Both the position numbers and the translations under genes were made by a program. DNA of 64,000 bases from an uncultured Lachnospiraceae bacterium (GTDB taxonomy: Bacteria > Bacillota > Clostridia > Lachnospirales > Lachnospiraceae). Positions 16,332-24,611 of the stretch are shown here, one piece after another. Under the pieces are notes generated by a model that saw only the letters and a program-made list of their open reading frames with translations, had not been told where the DNA came from and did not search any database. The stretch covers positions 374,116-438,115 of the forward strand of contig CAJULG010000001.1 of the NCBI GenBank assembly GCA_910587045.1, in the 5' to 3' direction. Positions within the stretch are counted from its first letter, which is position 1; each line of letters opens with the position of its first letter.

Positions 16332-18758
16332 CTATTTCTGCACAATATTTACAATCTTTCCCGGTACATAAATCTCCTTCACGATCGTTCCGGTCAGTTT
16401 CTCTGCAACCGCTTCCTTTGCTCTCGCAAGAATGGAATCCTTCTCCTCCTCTGCGCCGATCATGATCGTAGCTCTCGTCTTGCCATTGATCTGAACCGGA
16501 ATCTCAACCTCATCATCCTTCAGCTCTGCCTCATCGTAAACCGGCCATGACTGGTGGAATACTGAATACTCTCCTCCAAGCTGTTCCCACAGTTCTTCCC
16601 CGATATGAGGCGCAAACGGTGCGATCATAAGAACTGCAGCTTTTAATGTCTCCCGGTCTACGCCAGTGGTCTTTGTCAGTTCCACAAACTTGTTATTATA
16701 TTCCATAAATGCACTGACAACCGTATTTAGGCTGAACTGTTCAAAACGTGTGGTAACATCCTTGATCATCCGGTGACGCAGCTTCACTAATTCTCTGGTT
16801 TCCGGCACATCCCGGCCCCTATTGGAGATAACCATATTATAGAACCGGTTCATAAACCGGAATACACCGTCGATTCCACTGTCATCCCAGATCGAATCCA
16901 GTTCCGGCGGCCCGATGAACAGTTCATACAGCCGCAGGGAATCACAACCGTAATTCTGTACCATATCATCCGGAGATACAATATTTCCAAGTGATTTGCT
17001 CATCTTGGTCGCAGCTCCGGTCTCCTTGTCCCTGCCACAGACCATGCCCTGGTTAAAGAGCTTCTGGAACGGTTCCTTAAAATCCACAACTCCGATATCA
17101 TGCAGGAACTTGGTATAGAACCGGGCATACAGGAGATGCAGCACTGCATGTTCTACACCGCCGATATACATATCCACCGGCAGATACTGGTCTGCCTTTT
17201 CCCGGCTGACTAATTCCTTCTCGTTCTTCGGATCAACATATCGCAGAAAATACCAGGAGGAACCGGCCCACTGCGGCATGGTATTGGTTTCCCGTTTTGC
17301 CGGTTTTCCACAGCACGGACAGGTCGTATTCACCCATTCTGTAATGCCTGCCAGTGGTGATTCTCCGGTTCCGGTAGGCTGATAGCTTTCCACGTCCGGT
17401 AACAATAACGGCAACTGATCCTCCGGTACCGGTACTGCGCCGCAGTCCGGACAATGTATGATCGGAATCGGCTCTCCCCAATATCTCTGACGGGAGAATA
17501 CCCAGTCACGAAGCTTATAATTCGTCATCTTCTTACCAAAGCCAAGCTTCTCGATCATCTCCGGCGCCTCCTGCTTCAGAATGGCAGACTCCATCCCGTT
17601 CCATTCGCCGGAATTGATCATCGTGCCGGACGCATCCGTATAAGCCTCTGTCATATTCTCAATTTCTTTTCCGTCCTTCGCAATGACCTGAATGATCGGA
17701 AGGTCGAATTTCTTAGCGAATGCAAAATCCCGCTCATCATGGGCCGGTACGCACATGATCGCTCCTGTACCATAATCAGCCAGAACATAATCCGATAACC
17801 AGATCGGCACCTTAGCGCCATTTAACGGGTTAATGGCATAGCTGCCGGTAAATACACCTGTCTTCTCTTTATCCTGCATACGATCAACATTGGACTTCAT
17901 GGAGGCATCATAAATGTATCGCTCCACCGCCTCTCTGGTCTCCCCGGTAGCCAGGGAAGAAGCAAGCGCATGCTCCGGAGCAAGCACCATGAAGGTCGCA
18001 CCATATAAGGTATCCGGTCTTGTTGTATAAACTGTTATGGCTTCCTCTCTGCCTTCGATCTTAAAATCCACCTCGGCGCCATAAGAACGTCCGATCCAGT
18101 CAGACTGCATTTTTTTGACCTTCTCCGGCCAGTCCAGGGTATCCAGATCCTCCAGCAGACGATCCGCATAGGCTGTGATCTTCAGCATCCACTGACGCAG
18201 ATTCTTCTTCGTAACCTCAGAATGACAACGTTCACACTTTCCGTCTACGACCTCCTCATTTGCCAGACCGGTCTTGCAGGACGGACACCAGTTGATCGGC
18301 ATCTCCTTCTCATAGGCAAGTCCCTGCTTAAACATCTGGACAAAGATCCACTGAGTCCATTTATAATAATCCGGATCGGTCGTATTCACCTCCCGCTCCC
18401 AGTCATAGATCGCAGATATCTCATTTAACTGCCGCTTAAAATTCTTTACATTTTCTGCAGTGGAAATACTCGGATGTACCCCGTTCTGAATGGCATAGTT
18501 CTCTGCCGGAAGCCCGAACGCATCCCAGCCCATGGGATGGATCAGGTAATATCCCTGCATCATTTTATACCGGCTCCAGGCATCACTGATCACATAGCCT
18601 CTCCAATGACCGACATGCAACCCGTTACCGGACGGATACGGGAACATATCCAGACAATAATACTTCGGTTTCTTCCCATCATCTACATTAACCGGACGCT
18701 CTGCCCAGCCCTTCCGCCATTTATTCTCGATTGCTCTGTAATTATAGGCTACTGCCAT
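16332..18758 (-). CDS. leuS: Leucyl-tRNA synthetase
   Basis: An 808-residue class I aminoacyl-tRNA synthetase that charges tRNA-Leu. H48-V-G-H51 is the HIGH motif, KMSKSLGN lies near 580, and WAGSSWYFLRY and the CP1 editing domain (TTRPDTLYGATFMVLAPEH) are intact. Two Cys pairs (CPSC...CERC near 157, CPDCGA...CPCC near 440) probably bind zinc. Length is normal for the bacterial enzyme. No T-box leader lies upstream; the promoter at 19548-19575 is before the preceding gene, so leuS is second in its operon. Confidence 0.98.
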   Translation of the reverse strand: MAVAYNYRAIENKWRKGWAERPVNVDDGKKPKYYCLDMFPYPSGNGLHVGHWRGYVISDAWSRYKMMQGYYLIHPMGWDAFGLPAENYAIQNGVHPSISTAENVKNFKRQLNEISAIYDWEREVNTTDPDYYKWTQWIFVQMFKQGLAYEKEMPINWCPSCKTGLANEEVVDGKCERCHSEVTKKNLRQWMLKITAYADRLLEDLDTLDWPEKVKKMQSDWIGRSYGAEVDFKIEGREEAITVYTTRPDTLYGATFMVLAPEHALASSLATGETREAVERYIYDASMKSNVDRMQDKEKTGVFTGSYAINPLNGAKVPIWLSDYVLADYGTGAIMCVPAHDERDFAFAKKFDLPIIQVIAKDGKEIENMTEAYTDASGTMINSGEWNGMESAILKQEAPEMIEKLGFGKKMTNYKLRDWVFSRQRYWGEPIPIIHCPDCGAVPVPEDQLPLLLPDVESYQPTGTGESPLAGITEWVNTTCPCCGKPAKRETNTMPQWAGSSWYFLRYVDPKNEKELVSREKADQYLPVDMYIGGVEHAVLHLLYARFYTKFLHDIGVVDFKEPFQKLFNQGMVCGRDKETGAATKMSKSLGNIVSPDDMVQNYGCDSLRLYELFIGPPELDSIWDDSGIDGVFRFMNRFYNMVISNRGRDVPETRELVKLRHRMIKDVTTRFEQFSLNTVVSAFMEYNNKFVELTKTTGVDRETLKAAVLMIAPFAPHIGEELWEQLGGEYSVFHQSWPVYDEAELKDDEVEIPVQINGKTRATIMIGAEEEKDSILARAKEAVAEKLTGTIVKEIYVPGKIVNIVQK

Positions 18759-18818
18759 ACTTCCATCCTCCTGTTTCTGCTTCCATACTGCTCCTGTTTC
18801 CCAAATACAGGGATTTTA

Positions 18819-19481
18819 TTACTCAAAATCATCCTCGTAGTCGTCATACATACCATTGGCATAATCATTCAGCAAATTCCGGTTATTCTGACGCTTCTGC
18901 TTCTGCTGCGGGCGGTTGCTTTCTGCCTTATTCCGTTTGGATTCCTTTTTCTTAATAGTCTTCTGTTCCCGTTCTAACCGTTTGATCGTCTCAAACTTAT
19001 CCGGCTGCGGATCCTTGGCCTTTTCCGGTGCCTTTGGCTTTGGACGGTATACCTGTCTTCCGTCGTCATCATCCTTATCCTTGGCAAAATTATTATAACC
19101 GCCGCCATAAGAATTCCGGTTGTCCCGCGGCCTGTAGCCTCCGGTCCGGCTGTCCCTTGGTTTATAACCGCTGCCCTGGGACTGTCCATCCCGACTTCTT
19201 GTATCTCTTGCATCTCTTCCGTCTCTGCTTTCCCTTCCATCCCGGGTATCATTACTGCGGAAATTCCGGTTATCCCGTCTCCGGTACTCATTGCTTCCCT
19301 GATTATCTCTTGTCCGGGGTCCGTTCCCGCCTTTGTAGCTGCGGGCCTCTCCGCTTCCGTTACCTTCCTTTGCACGATATTCACGGATGTTACGTCCCTC
19401 TCCTGTACTGAATTTCTTTTCTCCTGCTTCTTTTCTTTCCTGACTGTGTTCGTGACCGTTGTAAGAACCTTGCGTTGCCAC
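18819..19481 (-). CDS. Arg/Asp/Gly/Asn-rich disordered protein co-transcribed with leuS
   Basis: A 220-residue low-complexity protein. The first 140 residues are dense in R, D, G, N, S (repeated RDNR, RDGR, RDSR, GYRPRDNRNSYGGGY), resembling RGG/RD nucleic-acid-binding tails. A Lys/Gln-rich helix (ETIKRLEREQKTIKKKESKR) and an acidic end (MYDDYEDDFE) follow. I prefer this frame over the overlapping one (18974-19672) because AGAGGAG sits 7 nt before a GTG at 19481 and because the composition is coherent. RNA binding is an inference from composition and from linkage to leuS. Confidence 0.72.
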   Translation of the reverse strand: MATQGSYNGHEHSQERKEAGEKKFSTGEGRNIREYRAKEGNGSGEARSYKGGNGPRTRDNQGSNEYRRRDNRNFRSNDTRDGRESRDGRDARDTRSRDGQSQGSGYKPRDSRTGGYRPRDNRNSYGGGYNNFAKDKDDDDGRQVYRPKPKAPEKAKDPQPDKFETIKRLEREQKTIKKKESKRNKAESNRPQQKQKRQNNRNLLNDYANGMYDDYEDDFE

Positions 19482-19547
19482 CTTGTTTCTCCTCTCACTT
19501 TCCTATGTACATTTGGACTGCTGTTTCGTCCTGCTTCCACTCTTTCC

Positions 19548-19575
19548 ATTTTAGACAAAAACCGAATAAAGTCAA
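19548..19575 (-). promoter_or_regulatory. Promoter of the disordered-protein/leuS operon
   Basis: Minus strand: TTGACT (19570-19575), 16 bp, TAAAAT (19548-19553). The transcript would start about 60 nt before the GTG at 19481, too short a leader for a T-box. Confidence 0.75.
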
Positions 19576-19616
19576 GCAAAATATCGCGGTTTAACCGTTC
19601 ATCCGCTACATTATTG

Positions 19617-19645
19617 TTGCCATATACAGAGTTTTTTAGTATATT
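19617..19645 (+). promoter_or_regulatory. Promoter of the DUF1292 gene
   Basis: TTGCCA (19617-19622), 17 bp, TATATT (19640-19645). It diverges from the leuS operon promoter. Confidence 0.6.
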
Positions 19646-19650
19646 AATAG

Positions 19651-19690
19651 TGATCCCATCGGGATCATACAATAAATAGAAAGAGGGATC
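19651..19690 (+). promoter_or_regulatory. Possible two-state leader hairpin at the DUF1292 ribosome site
   Basis: TGATCCC-ATC-GGGATCA (19651-19667) forms a tight hairpin. The same GATCCC (19652-19657) can also pair with GGGATC at 19685-19690, which is the ribosome site of the next gene. The two pairings exclude each other. Only 6 bp in the second form, so weak. Confidence 0.3.
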
Positions 19691-19693
19691 CGT

Positions 19694-20029
19694 ATGGGAA
19701 ACAGCCAGAATATGAATAGCAATGATGCAAAGTTATATATTGATGAGGAAATGGAAGATACAATTACCTTAATTCTTGACGATACTCAGGTGGAATGCGG
19801 TATCATTGCCAGTTTTCCATTGGAAGGAAAGGACTATGTAGCACTCCTGCCCTTAACGGAAGTTGCCGGATTAGAAGCAGACGAGATTCTGCTTTATGCC
19901 TATACAAAAGAAAATGATGAATTTAACCTGATTGAAATTCTGGATGATGATGAATTTGACAAGGCAGCAGATGCCTTTGACGAGTTATTAGATGAAGCAG
20001 CGTTTCATGAAGCAGAGCAGAAGGGATAA
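19694..20029 (+). CDS. DUF1292 family protein
   Basis: A 111-residue acidic protein. The core (ITLILDDTQVECGIIASFPLEGKDYVALLPL, then EILLYAYTKENDEFNLIEILDDDEFDKAADAFDEL) is the DUF1292 (YrzB-like) pattern found throughout Firmicutes. The role is unknown. AGAGGGATC precedes ATG 19694. It is monocistronic between its promoter and a terminator. Confidence 0.9.
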   Translation: MGNSQNMNSNDAKLYIDEEMEDTITLILDDTQVECGIIASFPLEGKDYVALLPLTEVAGLEADEILLYAYTKENDEFNLIEILDDDEFDKAADAFDELLDEAAFHEAEQKG

Positions 20030-20057
20030 CTCGTTCGTCCCATCTGCAACTATATGC

Positions 20058-20106
20058 CTGCAATGAGAAGCACGCCCGGCGGCGGAGCTCATATTGCAGC
20101 ATTTTT
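20058..20106 (+). terminator. Terminator after the DUF1292 gene
   Basis: Stem 20058-20067 with 20088-20099 (one 2-nt bulge) around a GC-rich loop, then five T at 20102-20106. Confidence 0.65.
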
Positions 20107-20134
20107 ATTCTCTATAATAGCAAAAAATTTGGTT

Positions 20135-21904
20135 TTATGGCAGCATATACTTTTCCGTATACTTGACCAGAGCTTCATGGTACTCTGAGTCTTCGCCCTT
20201 CTCCAAATGCTCTACGTACTCATGGGAACTGTAGACATCATCCGGAATCTGGATCAGACTGATGGCAATATTTGAACAGTGATCCGCCACCCGCTCATAA
20301 TTCGTTGTGATATCTGACAGGGCAAAGCCGAGTTCAATGGTACATTTCCCCTTTCGCAGTCGTTTGATGTGACGCTTCTTGATCTCGTCATTCAGACCGT
20401 CAACCACCTCTTCCATTGGTTCAACCTCTTTGGCAAGTTCCATGTCCTCAGACTCAAATACCTGAACAGAAGTATCAACGATCTCCCGGATCAAACCGGA
20501 GAAAATCGAAATCTCTTCTTCTGCCTTCTTGGAAAACTTCTGTTCCTTCTGGTGCATTTCCCTTGCAGATTCACAGATATTGACTGCATGATCCGATATC
20601 CGTTCAAAATCCCCGATACAGTGAAGCAGCATGGATATGGTGTGACTGTCCTTCTCTGACAGACTGCGGCTGGACAGCTTTACCAGATAATCACCCAGTT
20701 CATCCTCGTACTGATCCACCATGGTTTCCATATTGCTGACCTCTGCCGCCTTCTCCTCATCGAACTTCTTTAACAGATCCATTGCCTGGAACAACGCATC
20801 CCGCGCCATTTCCGCCATCTGTATCGCAACATTTTTACATTGAACCGTTGCGATCGGCGGTGTATCCAGAAAACGGATATCCAGTACCTGAAAGCCTGCC
20901 GCCCGCTCTCTGTCACTGCGCTCGGCATCGGTTTCCCGGATCGTCAGATAGCTCAATTTCTCCAGCATGCCGGAAAACGGAAGCAATACACAGGTTGCAA
21001 AGATATTATAAGCACTATGGATCACGGCAATGCCAAAGGCATTGGCAGCTATATCCATGAATTCAAAATGCAGAAAGGCATTGGCAGTATAGAACACGAT
21101 CAAAAAGACCGTCGCACCGATAATATTGAAATACAGGTGGATCAGTGCAGCACGTTTTGCATTCTTATTTGCTCCTACTGCGGAAAGCAGTGCGGTGATA
21201 CAGGTGCCGATATTCTGACCCATGATGATCGGGATTGCCATCCGGTAATCCACAACACCGGTAATACAAAGAGCCTGAAGGATACCGACAGAAGCAGAAG
21301 AACTCTGGATAATAGCAGTTAACAATGCACCGGCAACCACGCCGAGGATCGGATTGTTAAATTGTGCCAGAATCGCCGTGAATTCGGGAATCTCTGCCAG
21401 CGGTGCGACTGCATCACTCATGGTCGTCATACCGAACATGAGAACAGAAAATCCCAGTAAGATATTGCCAATGTTATGATACTTGTCCTTCTTAAAGAAC
21501 ATCAGTAAAATGACACCTAACAGTGCGAGGATCGGAGTAAAGGCTTCCGGCTTCAGCATCTGCACCCAGATATTATCTCCCTGAATACCAGTCAGACTCA
21601 GGATCCATGAGGTAATGGTCGTACCGATATTGGCTCCCATAATTACGCCGATCGCCTGAGACAGCTTCATGATACCCGAATTGACAAAGCCGACTACCAT
21701 GACAGTCGTTGCGGCGGATGACTGGATGATGGCTGTCACACCGGCGCCTAACATGACCGCATAAATTTTATTTGAAGTCAGTTTCTCCAGAATCTGTTCC
21801 AGCTTTCCGCCGGATGCTTTCGTCAGCCCTTCATTCATCACATGCATTCCGAACAACAGAAATGCCACACCACTAATCATTCCCAACACGTTAAAGATTG
21901 TCAT
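20135..21904 (-). CDS. Na/phosphate cotransporter family protein with PhoU-like C-terminus
   Basis: A 589-residue protein. The membrane part has the inverted repeat of the NptA/YjbB family with the two signature motifs Q-S-S-A-A-T-T near 61 and Q-S-S-S-A-S near 200. The last about 230 residues are two PhoU-like helical repeats (LLHCIGDFERISDHAVNICE and DITTNYERVADHCSNIAIS). The family imports phosphate with sodium; the PhoU part is thought to limit flux. It has its own promoter at 21941-21969 and is transcribed alone. Confidence 0.95.
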   Translation of the reverse strand: MTIFNVLGMISGVAFLLFGMHVMNEGLTKASGGKLEQILEKLTSNKIYAVMLGAGVTAIIQSSAATTVMVVGFVNSGIMKLSQAIGVIMGANIGTTITSWILSLTGIQGDNIWVQMLKPEAFTPILALLGVILLMFFKKDKYHNIGNILLGFSVLMFGMTTMSDAVAPLAEIPEFTAILAQFNNPILGVVAGALLTAIIQSSSASVGILQALCITGVVDYRMAIPIIMGQNIGTCITALLSAVGANKNAKRAALIHLYFNIIGATVFLIVFYTANAFLHFEFMDIAANAFGIAVIHSAYNIFATCVLLPFSGMLEKLSYLTIRETDAERSDRERAAGFQVLDIRFLDTPPIATVQCKNVAIQMAEMARDALFQAMDLLKKFDEEKAAEVSNMETMVDQYEDELGDYLVKLSSRSLSEKDSHTISMLLHCIGDFERISDHAVNICESAREMHQKEQKFSKKAEEEISIFSGLIREIVDTSVQVFESEDMELAKEVEPMEEVVDGLNDEIKKRHIKRLRKGKCTIELGFALSDITTNYERVADHCSNIAISLIQIPDDVYSSHEYVEHLEKGEDSEYHEALVKYTEKYMLP

Positions 21905-21940
21905 TCAAAAAACTCCTTTTATTACGATTTACACAGTAGA

Positions 21941-21969
21941 TTATTACATATATTCCCATAACTTTTCAA
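21941..21969 (-). promoter_or_regulatory. Promoter of the Na/Pi cotransporter gene
   Basis: Minus strand: TTGAAA (21964-21969), 17 bp ending in TG, TAATAA (21941-21946). A reasonable sigma-A match in an A+T-rich gap. Confidence 0.5.
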
Positions 21970-21971
21970 GC

Positions 21972-23081
21972 CTATAGCCACAAAAAGTTATTATCTGTCG
22001 AAATAAAGTCCACATTGTGAATGAAAATCACGGTTTTTATCCCGTTTTCCTTCATATAATCTCCTACATCCTCATGATAATACCGCAGATCCATCATATG
22101 GATCTCACTGTAATGATCTGCCAGCAACGGCACCAGACAATTTGCATAGGAATCCTTGAGGATCAATACCTTTTCCGTATTGCTGCTGTTACTCGTTATC
22201 CGGGCCAGTGGAACGTTTCCGCCAAAAAATATGGCATACTTATCCTTCCGTCCCGCATAATTCATATCATACATAGAATCTGCAGTCCTGGACTCCGATG
22301 GATACTGTACCTCATATGCTCCCGCCGGATTATAATACAGATCCAGGGTATCTCCTTCCTGCCGGAAGGCCGGGGCTTTGGAATACAAGGAGCCATAAAA
22401 CGGATCGGAAAGGGTCAGGATATCATACTCCTCCCGGGCGACCGGTATCAGTCCCAGTCCCTGACAAAGCTCTGTATAACCATAATAGGCACCCAGCGTT
22501 GTCCAGTGATGATCTGTCTTATAGTAAATAGCCTCCTCCTTATGCTCCAGCAGAATATCTGTGGCATCCAGCACCGCTACACTGTTTCCAAGCCCGGAAC
22601 GGACACGGCGGATCACCTCCGCCTGGTCATAGGTCCGGGCAAAGGTCGGGAGCAGTTCTGGATAGATCTGACTGGAATTCGGTATTATCAGCATCGTCAT
22701 GTCTGTCTCCGGATTCTCTTCGGCAAACCTGCGGATATAGGTCAGATTCTCATCCAGAATGGAATCCGGCTTCTGGTAGTCCTGGATCAGACGATCCTCC
22801 TTGCCAAAGTACACATCGTTGATCTCTGATATCCCACAGCTCCGGTTCATGGCAACATTCATTTTAACAAATACATCCTTACCCAGAATCTGATCTGCAG
22901 TATATTCATCGAATTTTTTCGAATAATCACCGTCCAGAAAGCTTTCCCAGCTAAATTCCGGACAAAGACTTAAATAATGATTTTCCAGTTCCGAAAATTC
23001 CCGTTGTCCGAAAAAGAGATATCCCAGACCAAAAAAGGAAAGGACGATCACAAATACTATTATTTCCACTTTATCCCGCAT
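21972..23081 (-). CDS. DHHW-motif (AlgX/AlgJ-like) secreted acetylation partner
   Basis: A 369-residue protein with an N-terminal signal anchor (about 6-24) and an extracytoplasmic SGNH-like domain. The family mark is Y-K-T-D-H-H-W-T-T near 189; GKEDRLIQDY and LILKDSYANCLVPLLADHYSEIHMMDLRYY (the latter containing the likely catalytic Ser) are also conserved in DHHW proteins. It pairs with the MBOAT protein 12 nt upstream. By analogy with AlgI/AlgJ/AlgX it should transfer acetyl groups to a surface glycan outside the cell; the glycan may be the one from the 1-10 kb operon, but nothing here proves it. Confidence 0.88.
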   Translation of the reverse strand: MRDKVEIIVFVIVLSFFGLGYLFFGQREFSELENHYLSLCPEFSWESFLDGDYSKKFDEYTADQILGKDVFVKMNVAMNRSCGISEINDVYFGKEDRLIQDYQKPDSILDENLTYIRRFAEENPETDMTMLIIPNSSQIYPELLPTFARTYDQAEVIRRVRSGLGNSVAVLDATDILLEHKEEAIYYKTDHHWTTLGAYYGYTELCQGLGLIPVAREEYDILTLSDPFYGSLYSKAPAFRQEGDTLDLYYNPAGAYEVQYPSESRTADSMYDMNYAGRKDKYAIFFGGNVPLARITSNSSNTEKVLILKDSYANCLVPLLADHYSEIHMMDLRYYHEDVGDYMKENGIKTVIFIHNVDFISTDNNFLWL

Positions 23082-23093
23082 AGGTCCGCCTCC

Positions 23094-24533
23094 TTAAAAC
23101 CGAAAATATAAAAATGGATTAAACGCATCACTGGCAAGACTGCTGACTGCCAGCAGTAATACAGCGAGTAATCCCACCGTCTCTGCTCCCACTGCCATCC
23201 TATCTCTGCTCCGCTCCGGCAGTCGTTCTCCCAGCCATCCGGCCAGCCGCTTCGGATACGGCGTCGCAGCAACTGCCATGATCACAAGCAGTAACAGATA
23301 CGATAGTATATAGTAGGTCGTCGTAGAATTCCAGAAGGGAATCCCGCCAAAGCCAAACATCCGCTTTAACACCCGTCCCAGAACAGGCAGGGTATCGTAA
23401 GAAAAAATGACCCAGCTGATATTGACCAGAAATAACGTATACAGGTGGCGTAGCACCTTTGGCAGCCGTTCCAGAAGCGTTCCAAGACCTGCCTTCTCGA
23501 TCATCAGAAGGATTGCAAAATACAGCCCCCACAGAACGAAATTCCAGGCGGCCCCGTGCCAGAAGCCGGTCAGCAGCCATACGATCAGCAGATTCAGATA
23601 GGTTCTCACCTTCCCCTTCCGGTTTCCACCCAGCGGAATATAGATATAATCCCGGAACCAGGAGCTTAAGGACATATGCCATCGGCGCCAGAACTCCGTT
23701 ATGCTCTTTGAAATGTATGGATAGTCAAAATTTTCCAGAAACTGAAAACCGAACATCTTCCCGAGTCCGATCGCCATATCCGAATAACCGCTGAAGTCGA
23801 AATAAATCTGAAAAGTAAAAGCGATGGAGCTGAGCCAGTACAATCCTACCGTCACCCGATCGTCACCCATGGCTCCGACCATCTGGAATATACTGCCTGC
23901 GGTATTCGCCAGAAGAACCTTCTTCCCAAGACCGGTCACAAACCTCCGTACCCCGTCTCCGAACTGGGACACGCTTTCCTTCCGGTCTTTCAGTTCCTCC
24001 GCTATGGTCTGATAGCGTACGATCGGGCCGGCGATCAACTGTGGAAACAGGCAGACATAGGTTGCCAGATCCAGAAGATTTCTCTGGGGCTTTACCGCCC
24101 CCCGGTATACGTCAATGGTATAGGAAAGGGTCTGAAAGGTATAAAATGAAATTCCCAGAGGCAATGCAATATCCAGCAGAGGGATCCGGAACCCTGCCCA
24201 GCTTCCGATACCCGCATTCAGATTCTTCAGAAAGAAATTGCTGTATTTAAAAAACGCAAGCATTCCAATGCTGAATACGATCGTTCCGATCACCGCTGCT
24301 CTGGCTCCCCGCTCCCTGCCCTGCTCCTTACAGGAAGCACAGACCAGTGCCAGCACATAATTGACCAGGATCGTTGCAAGCATGACCAGGATATATCTCG
24401 GCTCTCCCCAGGCGTAGAACAACAGACTTGCCAGTAACAATACCACATTCCGTGCTTTTTTTGGGCAGATAAAATAAACTGCCAGCACGACCGGCAAAAA
24501 TATGAATAAAAATGTTGTACTGGAAAACAACAT
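23094..24533 (-). CDS. MBOAT family O-acyltransferase (AlgI/DltB-like)
   Basis: A 479-residue polytopic membrane protein. SITEFWRRWHMSLSSWFRDYIYIPLGG (near 270) and TGFWHGAAWNFVLWGLYFA, with the catalytic His, are the MBOAT signatures. It moves acetyl groups across the membrane for glycan O-acetylation together with the DHHW protein that follows. AGGAGG precedes ATG 24533. The next upstream gene is an unrelated helicase 78 nt away. Confidence 0.95.
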   Translation of the reverse strand: MLFSSTTFLFIFLPVVLAVYFICPKKARNVVLLLASLLFYAWGEPRYILVMLATILVNYVLALVCASCKEQGRERGARAAVIGTIVFSIGMLAFFKYSNFFLKNLNAGIGSWAGFRIPLLDIALPLGISFYTFQTLSYTIDVYRGAVKPQRNLLDLATYVCLFPQLIAGPIVRYQTIAEELKDRKESVSQFGDGVRRFVTGLGKKVLLANTAGSIFQMVGAMGDDRVTVGLYWLSSIAFTFQIYFDFSGYSDMAIGLGKMFGFQFLENFDYPYISKSITEFWRRWHMSLSSWFRDYIYIPLGGNRKGKVRTYLNLLIVWLLTGFWHGAAWNFVLWGLYFAILLMIEKAGLGTLLERLPKVLRHLYTLFLVNISWVIFSYDTLPVLGRVLKRMFGFGGIPFWNSTTTYYILSYLLLLVIMAVAATPYPKRLAGWLGERLPERSRDRMAVGAETVGLLAVLLLAVSSLASDAFNPFLYFRF

Positions 24534-24611
24534 ATCGACTTCCTCCTGTGAATATCTGCAGAGATTCTCCCCGTCCGCTCTCAGACTGCCTGCTCAAAGG
24601 CCATCACTGCA

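Noticed and set aside
18974..19672. A 232-codon minus-strand frame overlapping the disordered protein
   Set aside because: It runs across the leuS operon promoter and has no ribosome site; the other frame has both a start signal and a consistent composition.
19482..19693. T-box leader for leuS
   Set aside because: The promoter leaves only about 60 nt of leader and no T-box sequence or antiterminator is seen.
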